From Frankia casuarinae (GTDB lineage Bacteria > Actinomycetota > Actinomycetes > Frankiales > Frankiaceae), in contig NC_007777.1 in assembly GCF_000013345.1 (NCBI RefSeq), forward strand, positions 5,146,001 to 5,210,000: a stretch of 64,000 nucleotides of DNA. The letters run 5' to 3'. Both the position numbers and the translations under genes were made by a program. The notes under the pieces were generated by a model that saw only the letters and a program-made list of their open reading frames with translations, had not been told where the DNA came from and made no database searches. Shown piece by piece: positions 19,573 to 27,816 of the stretch (positions within the stretch are counted from its first letter, which is position 1; the number at the start of each line of letters is the position of its first letter).

Positions 19573-20424
19573 GTGACAGACGACCACAGCATCGGCTGTC
19601 CGGCCGGCGCCGCGGACGCGCCGGCCTCGACGGGCCCGGGGAGCGTGCCAGTGGAAGCGGTCGCGGCCGACGACGAGCCCGAACATCCCCATACCCAGGC
19701 GGAGTTTCATGCCTTCTTCGAGAGACATCACCGCGAGCTGAGCCGGTTTGCGTATCTCCTGACCGGCGATCACGACGTCGCGGACGACATCACCGCGGAC
19801 GCCCTGACGGCCGCCTGGTCCGCCTGGGACCGGGTCCGCTCCGCGGACCTTCCACTGGCGTATGTCCGGCGGATCGTCGCCAACCTGGCGGCCGACCGGG
19901 TCCGGAAGGTCGTCCGCGAGCGACGCGGGCTGCTCTTCCTTGGTCAGCGAGCCGACCAGTCGGCGCGGATACCCGATCTCCCCGCGGTCATGGATCTGCG
20001 CTCCGCGCTGATGACACTGCCGCCAGGCAAACGTGCCTGTGTCGTGCTCCGCTACGCCTTCGACCTGTCGGAGATCGAGACGGCTCGCACGCTGGGTATC
20101 TCTGTCGGCACGGTGAAGAGCCAGACCGCCAAGGGAGTCGCCGAACTGGAGCGGATTCTCCAGAACACCGAGCTGCCGCCGGCCGGTGCCGCGGAGGTGG
20201 CGAGGCCACAGGTATCGTCCGGTCGGCCGGGCACATCACGCGGCGCCACATCCCGATCGGGCAGTTCCCGGATGAATGGCTCCCGGTCGGGCTCGGGTCG
20301 CCTGGGACGGCGGCGGGGCAGTGGTCAGTCCGGCAAACCGGCGGGTCCGAGCCCGTCGGCGTTCGCCCGCCTCGGCCGCGTCAAGCTATGGCCCTGGTGG
20401 CAGCAGCGAGTCGGCGAGGCATAG
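19573..20424 (+). CDS. RNA polymerase sigma factor, SigE-type (ECF-like sigma-70)
   Basis: A 283-residue sigma factor. Region 2 is FHAFFERHHRELSRFAYLLTG-type sequence (residues about 44-64) followed by DVADDITADALTAAW and LAYVRRIVANLAADR. Region 4 is LMTLPPGKRACVVLRYAFDLS then ISVGTVKSQTAKGVAEL, the helix-turn-helix that reads the -35. This matches the actinobacterial SigE family of ECF factors. The C-terminal 65 residues are a Ser/Arg/Gly-rich tail with no family match. GTG 19573 is the chosen start. A membrane protein follows 121 nt downstream in the place where an anti-sigma factor normally lies. Confidence 0.9.
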   Translation: MTDDHSIGCPAGAADAPASTGPGSVPVEAVAADDEPEHPHTQAEFHAFFERHHRELSRFAYLLTGDHDVADDITADALTAAWSAWDRVRSADLPLAYVRRIVANLAADRVRKVVRERRGLLFLGQRADQSARIPDLPAVMDLRSALMTLPPGKRACVVLRYAFDLSEIETARTLGISVGTVKSQTAKGVAELERILQNTELPPAGAAEVARPQVSSGRPGTSRGATSRSGSSRMNGSRSGSGRLGRRRGSGQSGKPAGPSPSAFARLGRVKLWPWWQQRVGEA

Positions 20425-20545
20425 ATGACGCAGAAGGCGCCCGGGGTTCCAGGAGCTCGATCATGATGCGCAGGGTGGCGCGGCAGCGCGGCGCGGCGAG
20501 CCTCCGGCCGATTGCCGTCCCTCCACTCCGGAGACGGGTGACCGC

Positions 20546-22015
20546 GTGATCAGCGACCACGGAACAGGCGACCGCGAAACCAGCAGCCCGAGCGCGGATG
20601 GTCGAGGGTCAGCCGATCGCGTCGGCGAGTTCCGCGGCGGCGACGGTCATGGCGGCGGCCTGGGGGAGCTTCCGTTCCCCGACCGACTCCGCGGCATGCT
20701 GAGCGCCGAGATGGGCCGGCACCACCCCGACTCCGATCGCATCCGCGGACGTGTCGCGGCGGCGGTCGATGCTCCCCTGAGCAGCACGATCATCCGCCCC
20801 CTCGGCCCGATCGGACCTGTCGGCCCGAGCGGTCCACTCAGCGCTAACGGACCACTCAGACCGCTTGGTTCGATCGGCTCCGGCACCCGGACCGGGGATG
20901 GGCGGATCATCACCCGGCAGCACCGCCTGGGCCGTACCGTCGCGAAGACCCCATCGAGCCGACGGCGCCGATCCAGCCGGTCCACCAGCCCCGACCGGCT
21001 CCCCCGGTCCCACCACTGGCCCCGTTCCCGGCGGCGCTCGGTCGCCCGACGCGGCACGATCACGGGGGCACTACTCGCCATCATGAGCATCACGGCCCTG
21101 ACGGCCCTGGCCCTGCTGGGGCCGTCGGGATCGAACTCCCCGGCTCCGCCCACAACGACCGTCACGGCAAAGCCGCGGCCGTCCGCCACGCTGGTCACGA
21201 CGTCTCCGGTCGTACGGACGCCGGTCACGTCGCCCCAGGCCACTGCGGCGGTTCCACCGGAACCGGCCAGGTCGAGCCCCGCCGGAACATCCGGGGTCAG
21301 CGCCGCCGTCCCGGACGCGACGAGCGATGCGAGCGCCGCACGGAGGTCCGCCGGCCCGGACCCGGCGGACCCGGGGTCCGCGAGCGGTGGCGGCGGCGCA
21401 CCGTCACCGTCCGCGGGACCGTCCACAGGACCGTCCGCGAACCATGGTGACAGCAGATCCTCCCTGCCCGGCGGAACGTTCGCGGGCCTCGGCGGCGGGA
21501 TCTACACCAGCACCGTCGCCCCCTTCCCCAGTGGATCACGGGTACGGCTTCCGGGCCCCGGCACTCTCGACTGGGTGCTGTTCGGGGGCTCGTGGGACGG
21601 TGTGCAGAACCGGGCCGCCATCGTGATGCCGCTGATCGACACCGGCACCCTGCTGGGCACGTCCGTGCCGTCATCCTCGGGATTCGACTGGACGGAGGGC
21701 ACACCGGTCGCGACCGGTGTGGATGACACCGACCGGCTGTCCCTGCAGGGCTCGGCCCGGCTGACGGTCTTCGTCTCGCAGTCTCCGCTCACCCTGGACG
21801 TCCTCCTCGGATCCGGTTCCGGGCGGGTGCAGATCATCGTCACCTCCATCGGCGGCACGCAGACCTTCACCCAGACCCTGCCTTCACCGATCGCCGACGG
21901 CTCGGCCGATGGAGTGGTGAGCATCGGGCTGCCTGCCGGAATCGGCACGACGTCGGTCACCATCTCCAGCGGGGGCACATCGGGTTGGACGCTGGCGGCC
22001 GCAGTCCTGCGCTGA
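20546..22015 (+). CDS. Single-pass membrane protein encoded beside the sigma factor (putative regulator)
   Basis: A 489-residue protein. Residues about 1-165 are cytoplasmic, low complexity and basic near the membrane; one transmembrane segment follows (TGALLAIMSITALTALALLG, about 172-191); then a long Pro/Ser/Thr linker and a compact C-terminal domain from about residue 310 that looks beta rich (SRVRLPGPGTLDWVLFGG onward). The topology and position suit a regulator of the upstream sigma factor, but no zinc-binding anti-sigma motif (HxxxCxxC) is present, so that role is only inferred. Start GTG 20546. The extracytoplasmic domain is of a type I do not recognise. Confidence 0.7.
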   Translation: MISDHGTGDRETSSPSADGRGSADRVGEFRGGDGHGGGLGELPFPDRLRGMLSAEMGRHHPDSDRIRGRVAAAVDAPLSSTIIRPLGPIGPVGPSGPLSANGPLRPLGSIGSGTRTGDGRIITRQHRLGRTVAKTPSSRRRRSSRSTSPDRLPRSHHWPRSRRRSVARRGTITGALLAIMSITALTALALLGPSGSNSPAPPTTTVTAKPRPSATLVTTSPVVRTPVTSPQATAAVPPEPARSSPAGTSGVSAAVPDATSDASAARRSAGPDPADPGSASGGGGAPSPSAGPSTGPSANHGDSRSSLPGGTFAGLGGGIYTSTVAPFPSGSRVRLPGPGTLDWVLFGGSWDGVQNRAAIVMPLIDTGTLLGTSVPSSSGFDWTEGTPVATGVDDTDRLSLQGSARLTVFVSQSPLTLDVLLGSGSGRVQIIVTSIGGTQTFTQTLPSPIADGSADGVVSIGLPAGIGTTSVTISSGGTSGWTLAAAVLR

Positions 22016-22417
22016 CGGCGCGGGTCTGCGCCGGTTACGGGGGTCTGCACTTGACCATGCGGAACCACAGGCAACCATGCGGAAGAAAAATCTTCACAAC
22101 GACGGCAACCAATCAACCTCCGTCGGACGACTGACAGATGAACGCCATACCGGCCCCCCGCGCCAGGAGGTCCGGCGGTGTTTCGGCCCGTTCGCTCCCC
22201 GGCTAACCCCCCCAGCCCGGCGGACGGGTCGCCAAGCGGCCGTCGACGGCGGCACGCGGGCTGGCCGGCCCGGCCAAGGTCGGCCAGCCCCTCGCGACCT
22301 CTCCCACGCCACCCGGCGCCCCGGTCCGAGTGTGAGTCCGGTCCGAGTGTGAGTCCGGTCGCGGGAAGGTGCCACGCGCCCTACGCCGACCGGCCGGGGA
22401 GAGGTAGCGTCAACCTC
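22016..22417. other. Intergenic region with a hairpin and a 17-bp duplication
   Basis: No convincing gene. GGGCTGGCCG (22258-22267) pairs with CGGCCAGCCC (22281-22290) as a perfect 10-bp stem, a likely terminator for the upstream gene. A 17-bp unit starting CCGGTCCGAGTG is duplicated exactly at 22321-22337 and 22338-22354, about 65 nt before the next start codon. Confidence 0.6.
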
Positions 22418-22852
22418 GTGCGTCGGCTGCTGTTGTCACCCTCGTGGATCGCGCGTCATCTCCTCGCGCTCCTCTTGATCGCATTCTTCATCCGCATGGG
22501 CATCTGGCAGCTGACGAAGGGCGAATCCCCGCAGGGATCGCTGCAAAACCTCTTCTACGGGGTCGAGTGGCCTGTCTTCGCCGCCTTCGTCGTGTACTGG
22601 TGGGTGAAGATGATGAAGGAGGATCTGGCACCCAAGGACACCACCGGGCCGCGGTGGGGTGCCCACGGCCGGATCGCCCCCGAGGCGCCCTGGCGACCGG
22701 ATCTCGACAGGGGCCCCAAAATGCTGACGACCGGCGGCGCCGAGCAGTCCGCCGAGGACGACGAACTCGACGCCTACAACCGCTATCTCGCCTCACTGTA
22801 CGAGCGTGACGCCCTTCGGGACGCCCTCAAGCACATCAACGGAGCCCGCTGA
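22418..22852 (+). CDS. Small conserved membrane protein
   Basis: A 144-residue protein with two hydrophobic helices: WIARHLLALLLIAFFIRMGIW (about 9-29) and PVFAAFVVYWWVKMM (about 48-62), then a soluble charged tail rich in Asp/Glu ending YNRYLASLYERDALRDALKHIN. I recognise it only as the small integral membrane protein that commonly precedes a DUF3817 gene in actinobacteria. GTG 22418 is the start, with GGGGAGAGG about 13 nt upstream. The stop overlaps the next start by one base (TGATG), so the two are cotranslated and probably act together. Function unknown. Confidence 0.8.
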   Translation: MRRLLLSPSWIARHLLALLLIAFFIRMGIWQLTKGESPQGSLQNLFYGVEWPVFAAFVVYWWVKMMKEDLAPKDTTGPRWGAHGRIAPEAPWRPDLDRGPKMLTTGGAEQSAEDDELDAYNRYLASLYERDALRDALKHINGAR

Positions 22853-23274
22853 TGACGGCATTGCCCGACCCCACCCGTACGGCCACCACAGGACGTGCCT
22901 CCGCGACAGCGATTCGCGCGTCCCTGCTGCGGTACCGGGCCATCGCCTACATCGTCGGCGTAGGGCTAATCGTGCTGGTGTGCATCGGTATGCCGGTGAA
23001 GTACATCGGCGGCAGCGACACGATCGTCGCGGCCGTCGGCCCGATCCACGGTGTGCTGTACATGGTGTACCTTGCCGCTTCCTTCGATCTGGCGAACCGT
23101 TGCCGGCTGTCCTCGACCCGGACAATCCTGATCATGCTTGCCGGCACCATCCCGTTCCTGTCGTTCTTCGCCGAGCGGCGGGTCACGTTCCTTGTGCGGG
23201 AGAGCCAGCTGTCCGCCGCCGCGGCTCCGGTCGGCCCGGCCACCGGGCCCACGAAGTCCGCGAAGCCCGCGTAG
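22852..23274 (+). CDS. DUF3817-family membrane protein
   Basis: A 140-residue integral membrane protein of the DUF3817 family, function unknown. It has three hydrophobic segments: YIVGVGLIVLVCIGM, VAAVGPIHGVLYMVYLAASFDLA and ILIMLAGTIPFLSFFAERR. The family's GPIHG segment and the FFAERRVTFLV end are present. The ATG at 22852 overlaps the stop of the preceding membrane gene. The last 25 residues are an Ala/Pro/Lys tail. It ends 46 nt from the convergent glutaminase-like gene. Confidence 0.85.
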   Translation: MTALPDPTRTATTGRASATAIRASLLRYRAIAYIVGVGLIVLVCIGMPVKYIGGSDTIVAAVGPIHGVLYMVYLAASFDLANRCRLSSTRTILIMLAGTIPFLSFFAERRVTFLVRESQLSAAAAPVGPATGPTKSAKPA

Positions 23275-23320
23275 CACGCGCAGTCCACGCAGCACGCGCA
23301 GAGCGCCGGGAGACGTCGCC

Positions 23321-23911
23321 TCAGGACACGTCCGAGTCGACTCCGGCCAGGCGGAGCGCCGCCGGTGCGGGTCGGCGGAGACGGGCGGGCACGGCGATCG
23401 TCAGGACCTCACCGGCGGTGAGCCGCCGGAGCCGGGCCAACCGGGAGGGCGGAGCGAGTATCTCCGCGGACAGCACCTGGTCAGCCTCGGTACCGAAGGC
23501 AAACAGGCGCCCGTCCGACCAGGTGATCAGTTCGTCGGCCGTACTGGCGGGTCGCACGAGGACCAGCTGGGCGCGCCGCGGGTCCCAGACGATCGTCACC
23601 GTCCGCGTGGTGGACCGGAGCAACGCCCACTTGCCGCCGCTGCGGTAGGCGGCCGCCAGCATCCGGGCCGTCTCGTTTCCCTCGGGACGGCGAGGTGGAC
23701 GATCCGCGATCACCACGAGCCCCGCGTCGTCGACCGCGATCGGCGGAGTCGGGTCCGCCCGCAGGTCCGCGGCGGTCACCGCCCCGAATGCTCTGTCGAG
23801 GTGGACACCGCGTGCGGCGGGCAGCCCAAACGACGATGAGGCCAGCATGGCGGTCAGGGACGCCCGCCGGACCTCCGCCCCGTCCAGCCGGACCAATCCG
23901 CAGACCGTCAT
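23321..23911 (-). CDS. Solitary glutaminase-like domain of asparagine synthetase type (GATase class II)
   Basis: A 196-residue protein that resembles only the N-terminal glutamine amidotransferase domain of class B asparagine synthetases. It starts MTVCGLVRLDG, like the MCGI start of that family; the rest follows the pattern, including TVTIVWDPRRAQLVLVRPAS and GRLFAFGTEADQVL. No ATP-pyrophosphatase synthetase domain follows, and none is nearby. The Cys is residue 4; class II glutaminases need it at the N-terminus after processing, so either unusual trimming occurs or the domain is inactive. GGAGG sits ideally upstream of ATG 23911, supporting this start over the longer frame, which contains a 7-bp repeat. 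Role unknown. Confidence 0.7.
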   Translation of the reverse strand: MTVCGLVRLDGAEVRRASLTAMLASSSFGLPAARGVHLDRAFGAVTAADLRADPTPPIAVDDAGLVVIADRPPRRPEGNETARMLAAAYRSGGKWALLRSTTRTVTIVWDPRRAQLVLVRPASTADELITWSDGRLFAFGTEADQVLSAEILAPPSRLARLRRLTAGEVLTIAVPARLRRPAPAALRLAGVDSDVS

Positions 23912-23931
23912 CCGTTCCTCCGTCCTCAGCC

Positions 23932-23966
23932 CGCGATCCGCGATCCGCGATCCGCGATCCGCGATC
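23932..23966. repeat. Five tandem copies of a 7-bp unit
   Basis: CGCGATC repeats five times exactly, ending 21 nt upstream (minus strand) of the glutaminase-like start codon. Heptamer copy number could alter promoter or leader spacing. The rest of 23967-24265 shows no gene. Confidence 0.9.
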
Positions 23967-24265
23967 CGATGACGCACGGCACGGACGGACTCCCGGCCGG
24001 ATGATCGACACGGTGCGGCGGCGTTCACGGGTACTCCAGCGCTGGAACGTAGCAGTTTCTCGCCCGCCTCACCGGTCCGTTGCACGGAATCGCCGAGTGG
24101 TTCCGACCTTCGGTGCCGGGCCTCACCGTCATGATCCGGGCTCGGCCGGGACGGCGGCTCGAAAACACCTCGGCCGCCTACCGGCCGCCGATCGCCCGTG
24201 ACCAAGACGTCCGGCGGAAACCGGCCGCATGCGGAGGAAGACCGCGGTCACGGGGGAGGACGGAC

Positions 24266-24670
24266 TTAGGCCACGTTGGCGCCCGACGGCTCACGCTCCC
24301 GCTTGACCCGACGAGTCGCGATCACCGGATGAGCCGGGCAATCAACCAGATGCTCATCGAAGCCCTGCACCGTCGGCCAGGACTGGTGGCAGGACCCGCA
24401 ATGGGTCGTGGCCGGATCGGTCCACCGCTCTTCGCAGCCGGCACAACTGGCCGTGACCGGGATATGCGCTGTCTTGTCGGGCTGCCGGCGACGAGAGACC
24501 TGGATCGGCAACGCCTGCTGGATGGCTTGTTCATCTGGGGAACGGAGTGTGACGGAAACCGCGCGTGGACGCCGAGGTGGGGTGATGGCGGCCGGGATCG
24601 CGCGAGGGGATGTCGACCGACGGGGAGGCACCCGGCCATCCTGTCGCAGACCTGCACAAGCGTCACGCAA
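24266..24670 (-). CDS. Zinc-ribbon protein resembling the FDxHR family
   Basis: A 134-residue frame whose C-terminal half carries CAGCEERW, then HCGSCHQSW, then GFDEHLVDCP: two Cys-x2-Cys knuckles and a His/Cys pair, enough for one or two zinc ions. The layout resembles the small actinobacterial/phage proteins called FDxHR putative zinc-binding proteins, although the hallmark here reads FDEHL. Such genes are common on integrative elements, which fits the broken regulator and integrase remnants to the right. The N-terminal 60 residues are basic and unrecognised, and the start is uncertain. Confidence 0.6.
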   Translation of the reverse strand: MRDACAGLRQDGRVPPRRSTSPRAIPAAITPPRRPRAVSVTLRSPDEQAIQQALPIQVSRRRQPDKTAHIPVTASCAGCEERWTDPATTHCGSCHQSWPTVQGFDEHLVDCPAHPVIATRRVKREREPSGANVA

Positions 24671-24883
24671 CCGGCTGTCGAGTGTTCAGGGTGATTGTCC
24701 TGCGGCAACGCTTCCGGAGCTCGCGAACCAGAGCGTTCCGCCCGGACGGGTCGTCATCGGCGAAGGCCGACCGCCGGCAGGAACCCGCGCCGGAAACAAC
24801 CGTGCCGGGCCGAGCGACACCTGGAACATCGCCGGACAGGCAAAAAATAACTACTGACACACAGTAATATCACTAGACTGGCT

Positions 24884-25210
24884 ATGGTCGAACGCAGGAC
24901 GGACGCCATCGCCAGGGCCGGCGGTGAGGGGATCCCGGGCGTGAGTGCCGGCGCACTGCTGCGAGGGTGGCGGGAGCGACGCCGGATCAGTCAGCTCGGA
25001 CTGGCGTTGCGAGCCGACAGTTCCGCCTGACGCATCAGTTTCATCGAGACCGGCCGCTCCATTCCGAGTCGCCCGATGGTGCTGCGCGGGCCACGTGCCC
25101 GTCGGTGCGGAACCGGATGAGCAGTTCCTGCCTGTCGCCGAGGCCGATGGTGCAGGATCCGTACATCGGATCGGAGTCGACCAGGCCCAGTCCCGCGAAG
25201 CAGGCCCAGT
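24884..25210 (+). pseudogene. XRE/MmyB-type helix-turn-helix regulator, broken
   Basis: From ATG 24884 the frame reads an N-terminal extension, then ALLRGWRERRRISQLGLALRADSSA, a helix-turn-helix of the MmyB-like XRE family, and hits TGA at 25028. The same frame continues past the stop with RISFIETGRSIPSRPMVLR, exactly what follows in intact relatives. After about 25089 the recognisable sequence moves to another frame (CPSVRNRMSSSCLSPRP). So at least one nonsense change and one frameshift are present, and the ligand-binding C-terminal domain is missing or unrecognisable. A short AT-rich stretch just upstream may have been its promoter. Confidence 0.75.
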
Positions 25211-25613
25211 CCCGCTCAGAAGGGTTCGGCCTGCGGGCGACTGCGGCCCCCGCGCGACGAGCTTCTCCTGGAGAGAGATTCCCGCTCCTACACGCCCACC
25301 CACAAAGTGCGCTTCGTGAGGCGGCTGAAGCGTGGAGGGTCAGTCACGGTTCACGGTCTCCACACCGTCGCTCACCCTCCACATTTCCCGCCGGGCCCGC
25401 ATCCGCCGGGCCCGCATCCGCCGGGCCCGCTCGACAGCCATTACAGGGACGCTATATGTCCACCTGCTGCGCTCAGCGAGGCAGAAGGCAGCGGGGACGG
25501 TGGCTGTGATCCCCGGTCACGTCCCAGCGTGCCCATTTCGTGCCCACAAGGATCTTCAGGTGTTCCAGGCTGATCGTCGCCAGCTGTCTCCGGCGACAAA
25601 AAGCCTGGCAAAG
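25211..25613. repeat. Gene-poor stretch with a 15-bp repeat before tRNA-Ser
   Basis: I see no intact gene. CCGCCGGGCCCGCAT is tandemly repeated 2.9 times at 25388-25430. AGGCCCAGTCCCGC also occurs twice near 25180-25220. The stretch adjoins the 3' end of tRNA-Ser, where an integrated element would attach, so it is plausibly leftover element DNA. Confidence 0.5.
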
Positions 25614-25702
25614 CGGAGGGCGTGGGATTCGAACCCACGACGAGGATCACTCCCCGTAGCGGTTTTCAAGACCGCCGCCATCGGCCACTAGGCGAGCCCT
25701 CC
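25614..25702 (-). tRNA. tRNA-Ser (anticodon TGA)
   Basis: An 89-nt class II tRNA with a long variable arm. Acceptor GGAGGGC pairs with GCCCTCC; the anticodon loop CTTGAAA gives TGA for UCA codons; the T-arm is GTGGG TTCGAAT CCCAC. The discriminator is G and CCA is not encoded. Confidence 0.95.
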
Positions 25703-25793
25703 CAGCCTGCGACTTTAACCTTATCGTAACATTTTTCCTCCGGCTCGATACAGGCACGGTACAGAAACGCCGAAGGACGCCCGGTAGGCGCCC

Positions 25794-25991
25794 TCACGCC
25801 TCCCATTCTAGCCGTCCGCCCGCCGTGCGGCAGCGAGCCGACTGCACCGCATCCTGCTCCCCTCCGTCGAGCAACCGCGCATACGTCCGCCAGATCACGG
25901 CAGGGCTGTTACCCGCCCGCTCCGCAGCCTGCTGCACGCTGACCCCGTCCATCAGCCAGCCCGAGATGCAGCTGTGACACAGGGAACTGTC
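25794..25991 (-). pseudogene. Tyrosine integrase, C-terminal remnant
   Basis: Reading the minus strand from a TAA at 25992-25994, the frame gives DSSLCHSCISGWLMDGVSVQ, then QAAERAGNSPAVIWRTYARL and a short tail to TGA. This matches the end of actinobacterial phage-type integrases (pattern LRHxxxSTWLxxGVxxxxVAxxAGHS...YAK). The expected catalytic Arg of LRH is Cys here (TGT for CGT), the AGH histidine is Asn, and the putative catalytic Tyr in RTYARLL survives. The N-terminal three quarters are gone. It lies 91 nt from the 5' end of tRNA-Ser on the same strand. Confidence 0.75.
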
Positions 25992-26262
25992 TTACCTCAT
26001 GCTGTCAGACAGGGTGGCCGGCTACTCAAGGTCACTGATAGCGGCGCGGTGCGATCTCGCCGAAGCCCTGGATATAACGTCAGACCTATCCGGAGAGACA
26101 TCAGAACCGTGAACACTGAGCAAGGTAGCCGCGTGCCCAGTCAGAACATCGCCGTCGGGCCCTCGTCGGCGCGCGAGTCTCTCCGCGGGCCGCGCCCGTG
26201 ACTGTTCTCCCCGTCCCCGTCGGTCACCGACACACGCCCACAATCAGACCAAGGTTCTGCGA

Positions 26263-27813
26263 ATGAAGCGCAAGCGACCGTCACCTCGTGGCTCGGAAGG
26301 CGACTTCTCCGTCGTCTACAGTGCTCTGGTAGCGGCAGCCCTGACCGCACTCTGTACAGTGGCCGCCATCCTTCTCGTCGCCCCGCACGCCCGGCGCGCT
26401 GTTGCCGTGTGCGGCCTCGTCGCGGCGGTCACGGTCGGCCTGGCCTGCGCCGAGATCCGCCGCCGCGGGCACGAGATCGTCCATCTGCGCCGTCGGCAGG
26501 CCGCCACCGAGCAGGAACTCATGCACCGCCTGGAGATACAGGAGGCCGAGACCAGCCGCCTCGCCGTCGAGGTGCTGCCCGCCGCGATCAGTCGGCTGCA
26601 CCGCGGCGACTCGGTCGAGGAGGCGCTGTCCGGCTCGAGCCAGTCGCCCGCCCTCGGCGCCGCGTTCATCAAGGCGCACGACGACGTGGTCCGCTCGGTC
26701 CTCGAAGCGGTCAAGGCGGAAGAGGACCTGCGCGACTCCTCGCAGCGCGCGTTCGTCAACGTCGCCCGTCGCGTCCAGGCCATCGTGCACCAGCAGTTCC
26801 AGGATCTGCGCGAGATGGAGGAGCGGCACGGCGGGAACCCCGATGTCTTCGACGACCTGCTCCGCCTCGACCACGGCACCGCGCTGATCGGCCGGCTCGC
26901 CGACTCGCTCGCCGTGCTCGGCGGATCCCGCCCCGGCCGGCAGTGGCAGCATCCGGTGCCGCTGTTCAACGTGCTGCGCGGCGCGATGTCCCGGATCATC
27001 GGCTACCAACGCGTCGAACTGCACTCGGTGGTCGAGGTCGCCATCTCAGGACCCACCGTCGAACCGCTCATCCACGCGCTCGCCGAGCTGCTGGACAACG
27101 CCACCCGGTACTCGCCGCCGCAGACCCGCGTGCACATGACCGCGGTCGAGGTGCAGTCCGGGATCGCGGTCGAGATCGAAGACGGCGGCGTCGGCCTCGG
27201 CGAGGAGGCCCGGCTGCGCGCCGAGCGGGTGCTCGCCGAGGTCAAGTCGGGCCTCGACCTCGCTGACCTCGGCGGGAACCCGCGCCTCGGCCTGTCCGTG
27301 GTCGGTCGGCTCGCGCAGACCCACCGCTTTCAGGTCTCGCTGCGGCCCTCGGCGTACGGCGGCGTGCGCGCCGTGCTGATCATCCCACGTGACCTGGCCA
27401 CCGCCGTGCCGCTGTCCGCGGCCAGCCCGGGCGCCGCGGTCCGGCCGAACCCGAACACGCCGATGCCCGCCATCGCCCTGGAGTCGGAGGAGCCGCAGCG
27501 CATAAAGATCAACAACAACGGCCTGCCGCAGCGCAGGCGCGGCGTCACCGCCCCGCTCAACGGGAGCGGCAGCCAGCGGAGCCTGACCGCGCCGCGCGGG
27601 CCGCAGTCCGCCGCCCCGCCCCCGCCTGTGTCGAGTAACGCATCCGCTCCCGCCGCCCCGCCCCCGCCCGTGTCGAGTAACGCATCCGCTCCCGCCGCCC
27701 CGCCCCCGCCGCCCGGGCTGTGGCTTGCCGCGTTCCAGAACGCGGTCTCCGGCGAAAGCACGAGCACCCAGCACGCTTTGACTGACGATGCGTCGAGTAA
27801 GGAAAGCGAGTAG
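26263..27813 (+). CDS. cvnA: Conservon sensor kinase-like protein CvnA
   Basis: A 516-residue membrane histidine-kinase-like protein, first gene of a five-gene conservon. Two N-terminal TM segments (about 19-40 and 46-62) precede a long helical region, a LRLDHGTALIGRLADSLAVL motif similar to a His-box, and an ATPase domain with N-box ELLDNATRYSPP (about 274-285) and G-box DGGVGLGEE (about 307). No response regulator is encoded beside it; in conservons the kinase-like protein works with the Roadblock and GTPase partners instead. The C-terminal 140 residues are Pro/Ala rich and contain a 42-bp tandem repeat. ATG 26263 has AAGG about 8 nt upstream. cvnB follows after 3 nt. Confidence 0.93.
   Translation: MKRKRPSPRGSEGDFSVVYSALVAAALTALCTVAAILLVAPHARRAVAVCGLVAAVTVGLACAEIRRRGHEIVHLRRRQAATEQELMHRLEIQEAETSRLAVEVLPAAISRLHRGDSVEEALSGSSQSPALGAAFIKAHDDVVRSVLEAVKAEEDLRDSSQRAFVNVARRVQAIVHQQFQDLREMEERHGGNPDVFDDLLRLDHGTALIGRLADSLAVLGGSRPGRQWQHPVPLFNVLRGAMSRIIGYQRVELHSVVEVAISGPTVEPLIHALAELLDNATRYSPPQTRVHMTAVEVQSGIAVEIEDGGVGLGEEARLRAERVLAEVKSGLDLADLGGNPRLGLSVVGRLAQTHRFQVSLRPSAYGGVRAVLIIPRDLATAVPLSAASPGAAVRPNPNTPMPAIALESEEPQRIKINNNGLPQRRRGVTAPLNGSGSQRSLTAPRGPQSAAPPPPVSSNASAPAAPPPPVSSNASAPAAPPPPPGLWLAAFQNAVSGESTSTQHALTDDASSKESE
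27610..27710 (+). repeat. 42-bp tandem repeat in cvnA
   Basis: Units 27610-27651 and 27652-27693 differ at one base, and a 17-bp partial third copy follows. They encode PPPPVSSNASAPAA twice in the disordered tail. Forty-two is a multiple of three, so the frame is kept. Confidence 0.9.
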
Positions 27814-27816
27814 CCG

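Noticed and set aside
25332-25691. 119-codon frame running through tRNA-Ser
   Set aside because: It overlaps the tRNA on the opposite strand and its first part is the 15-bp repeat.
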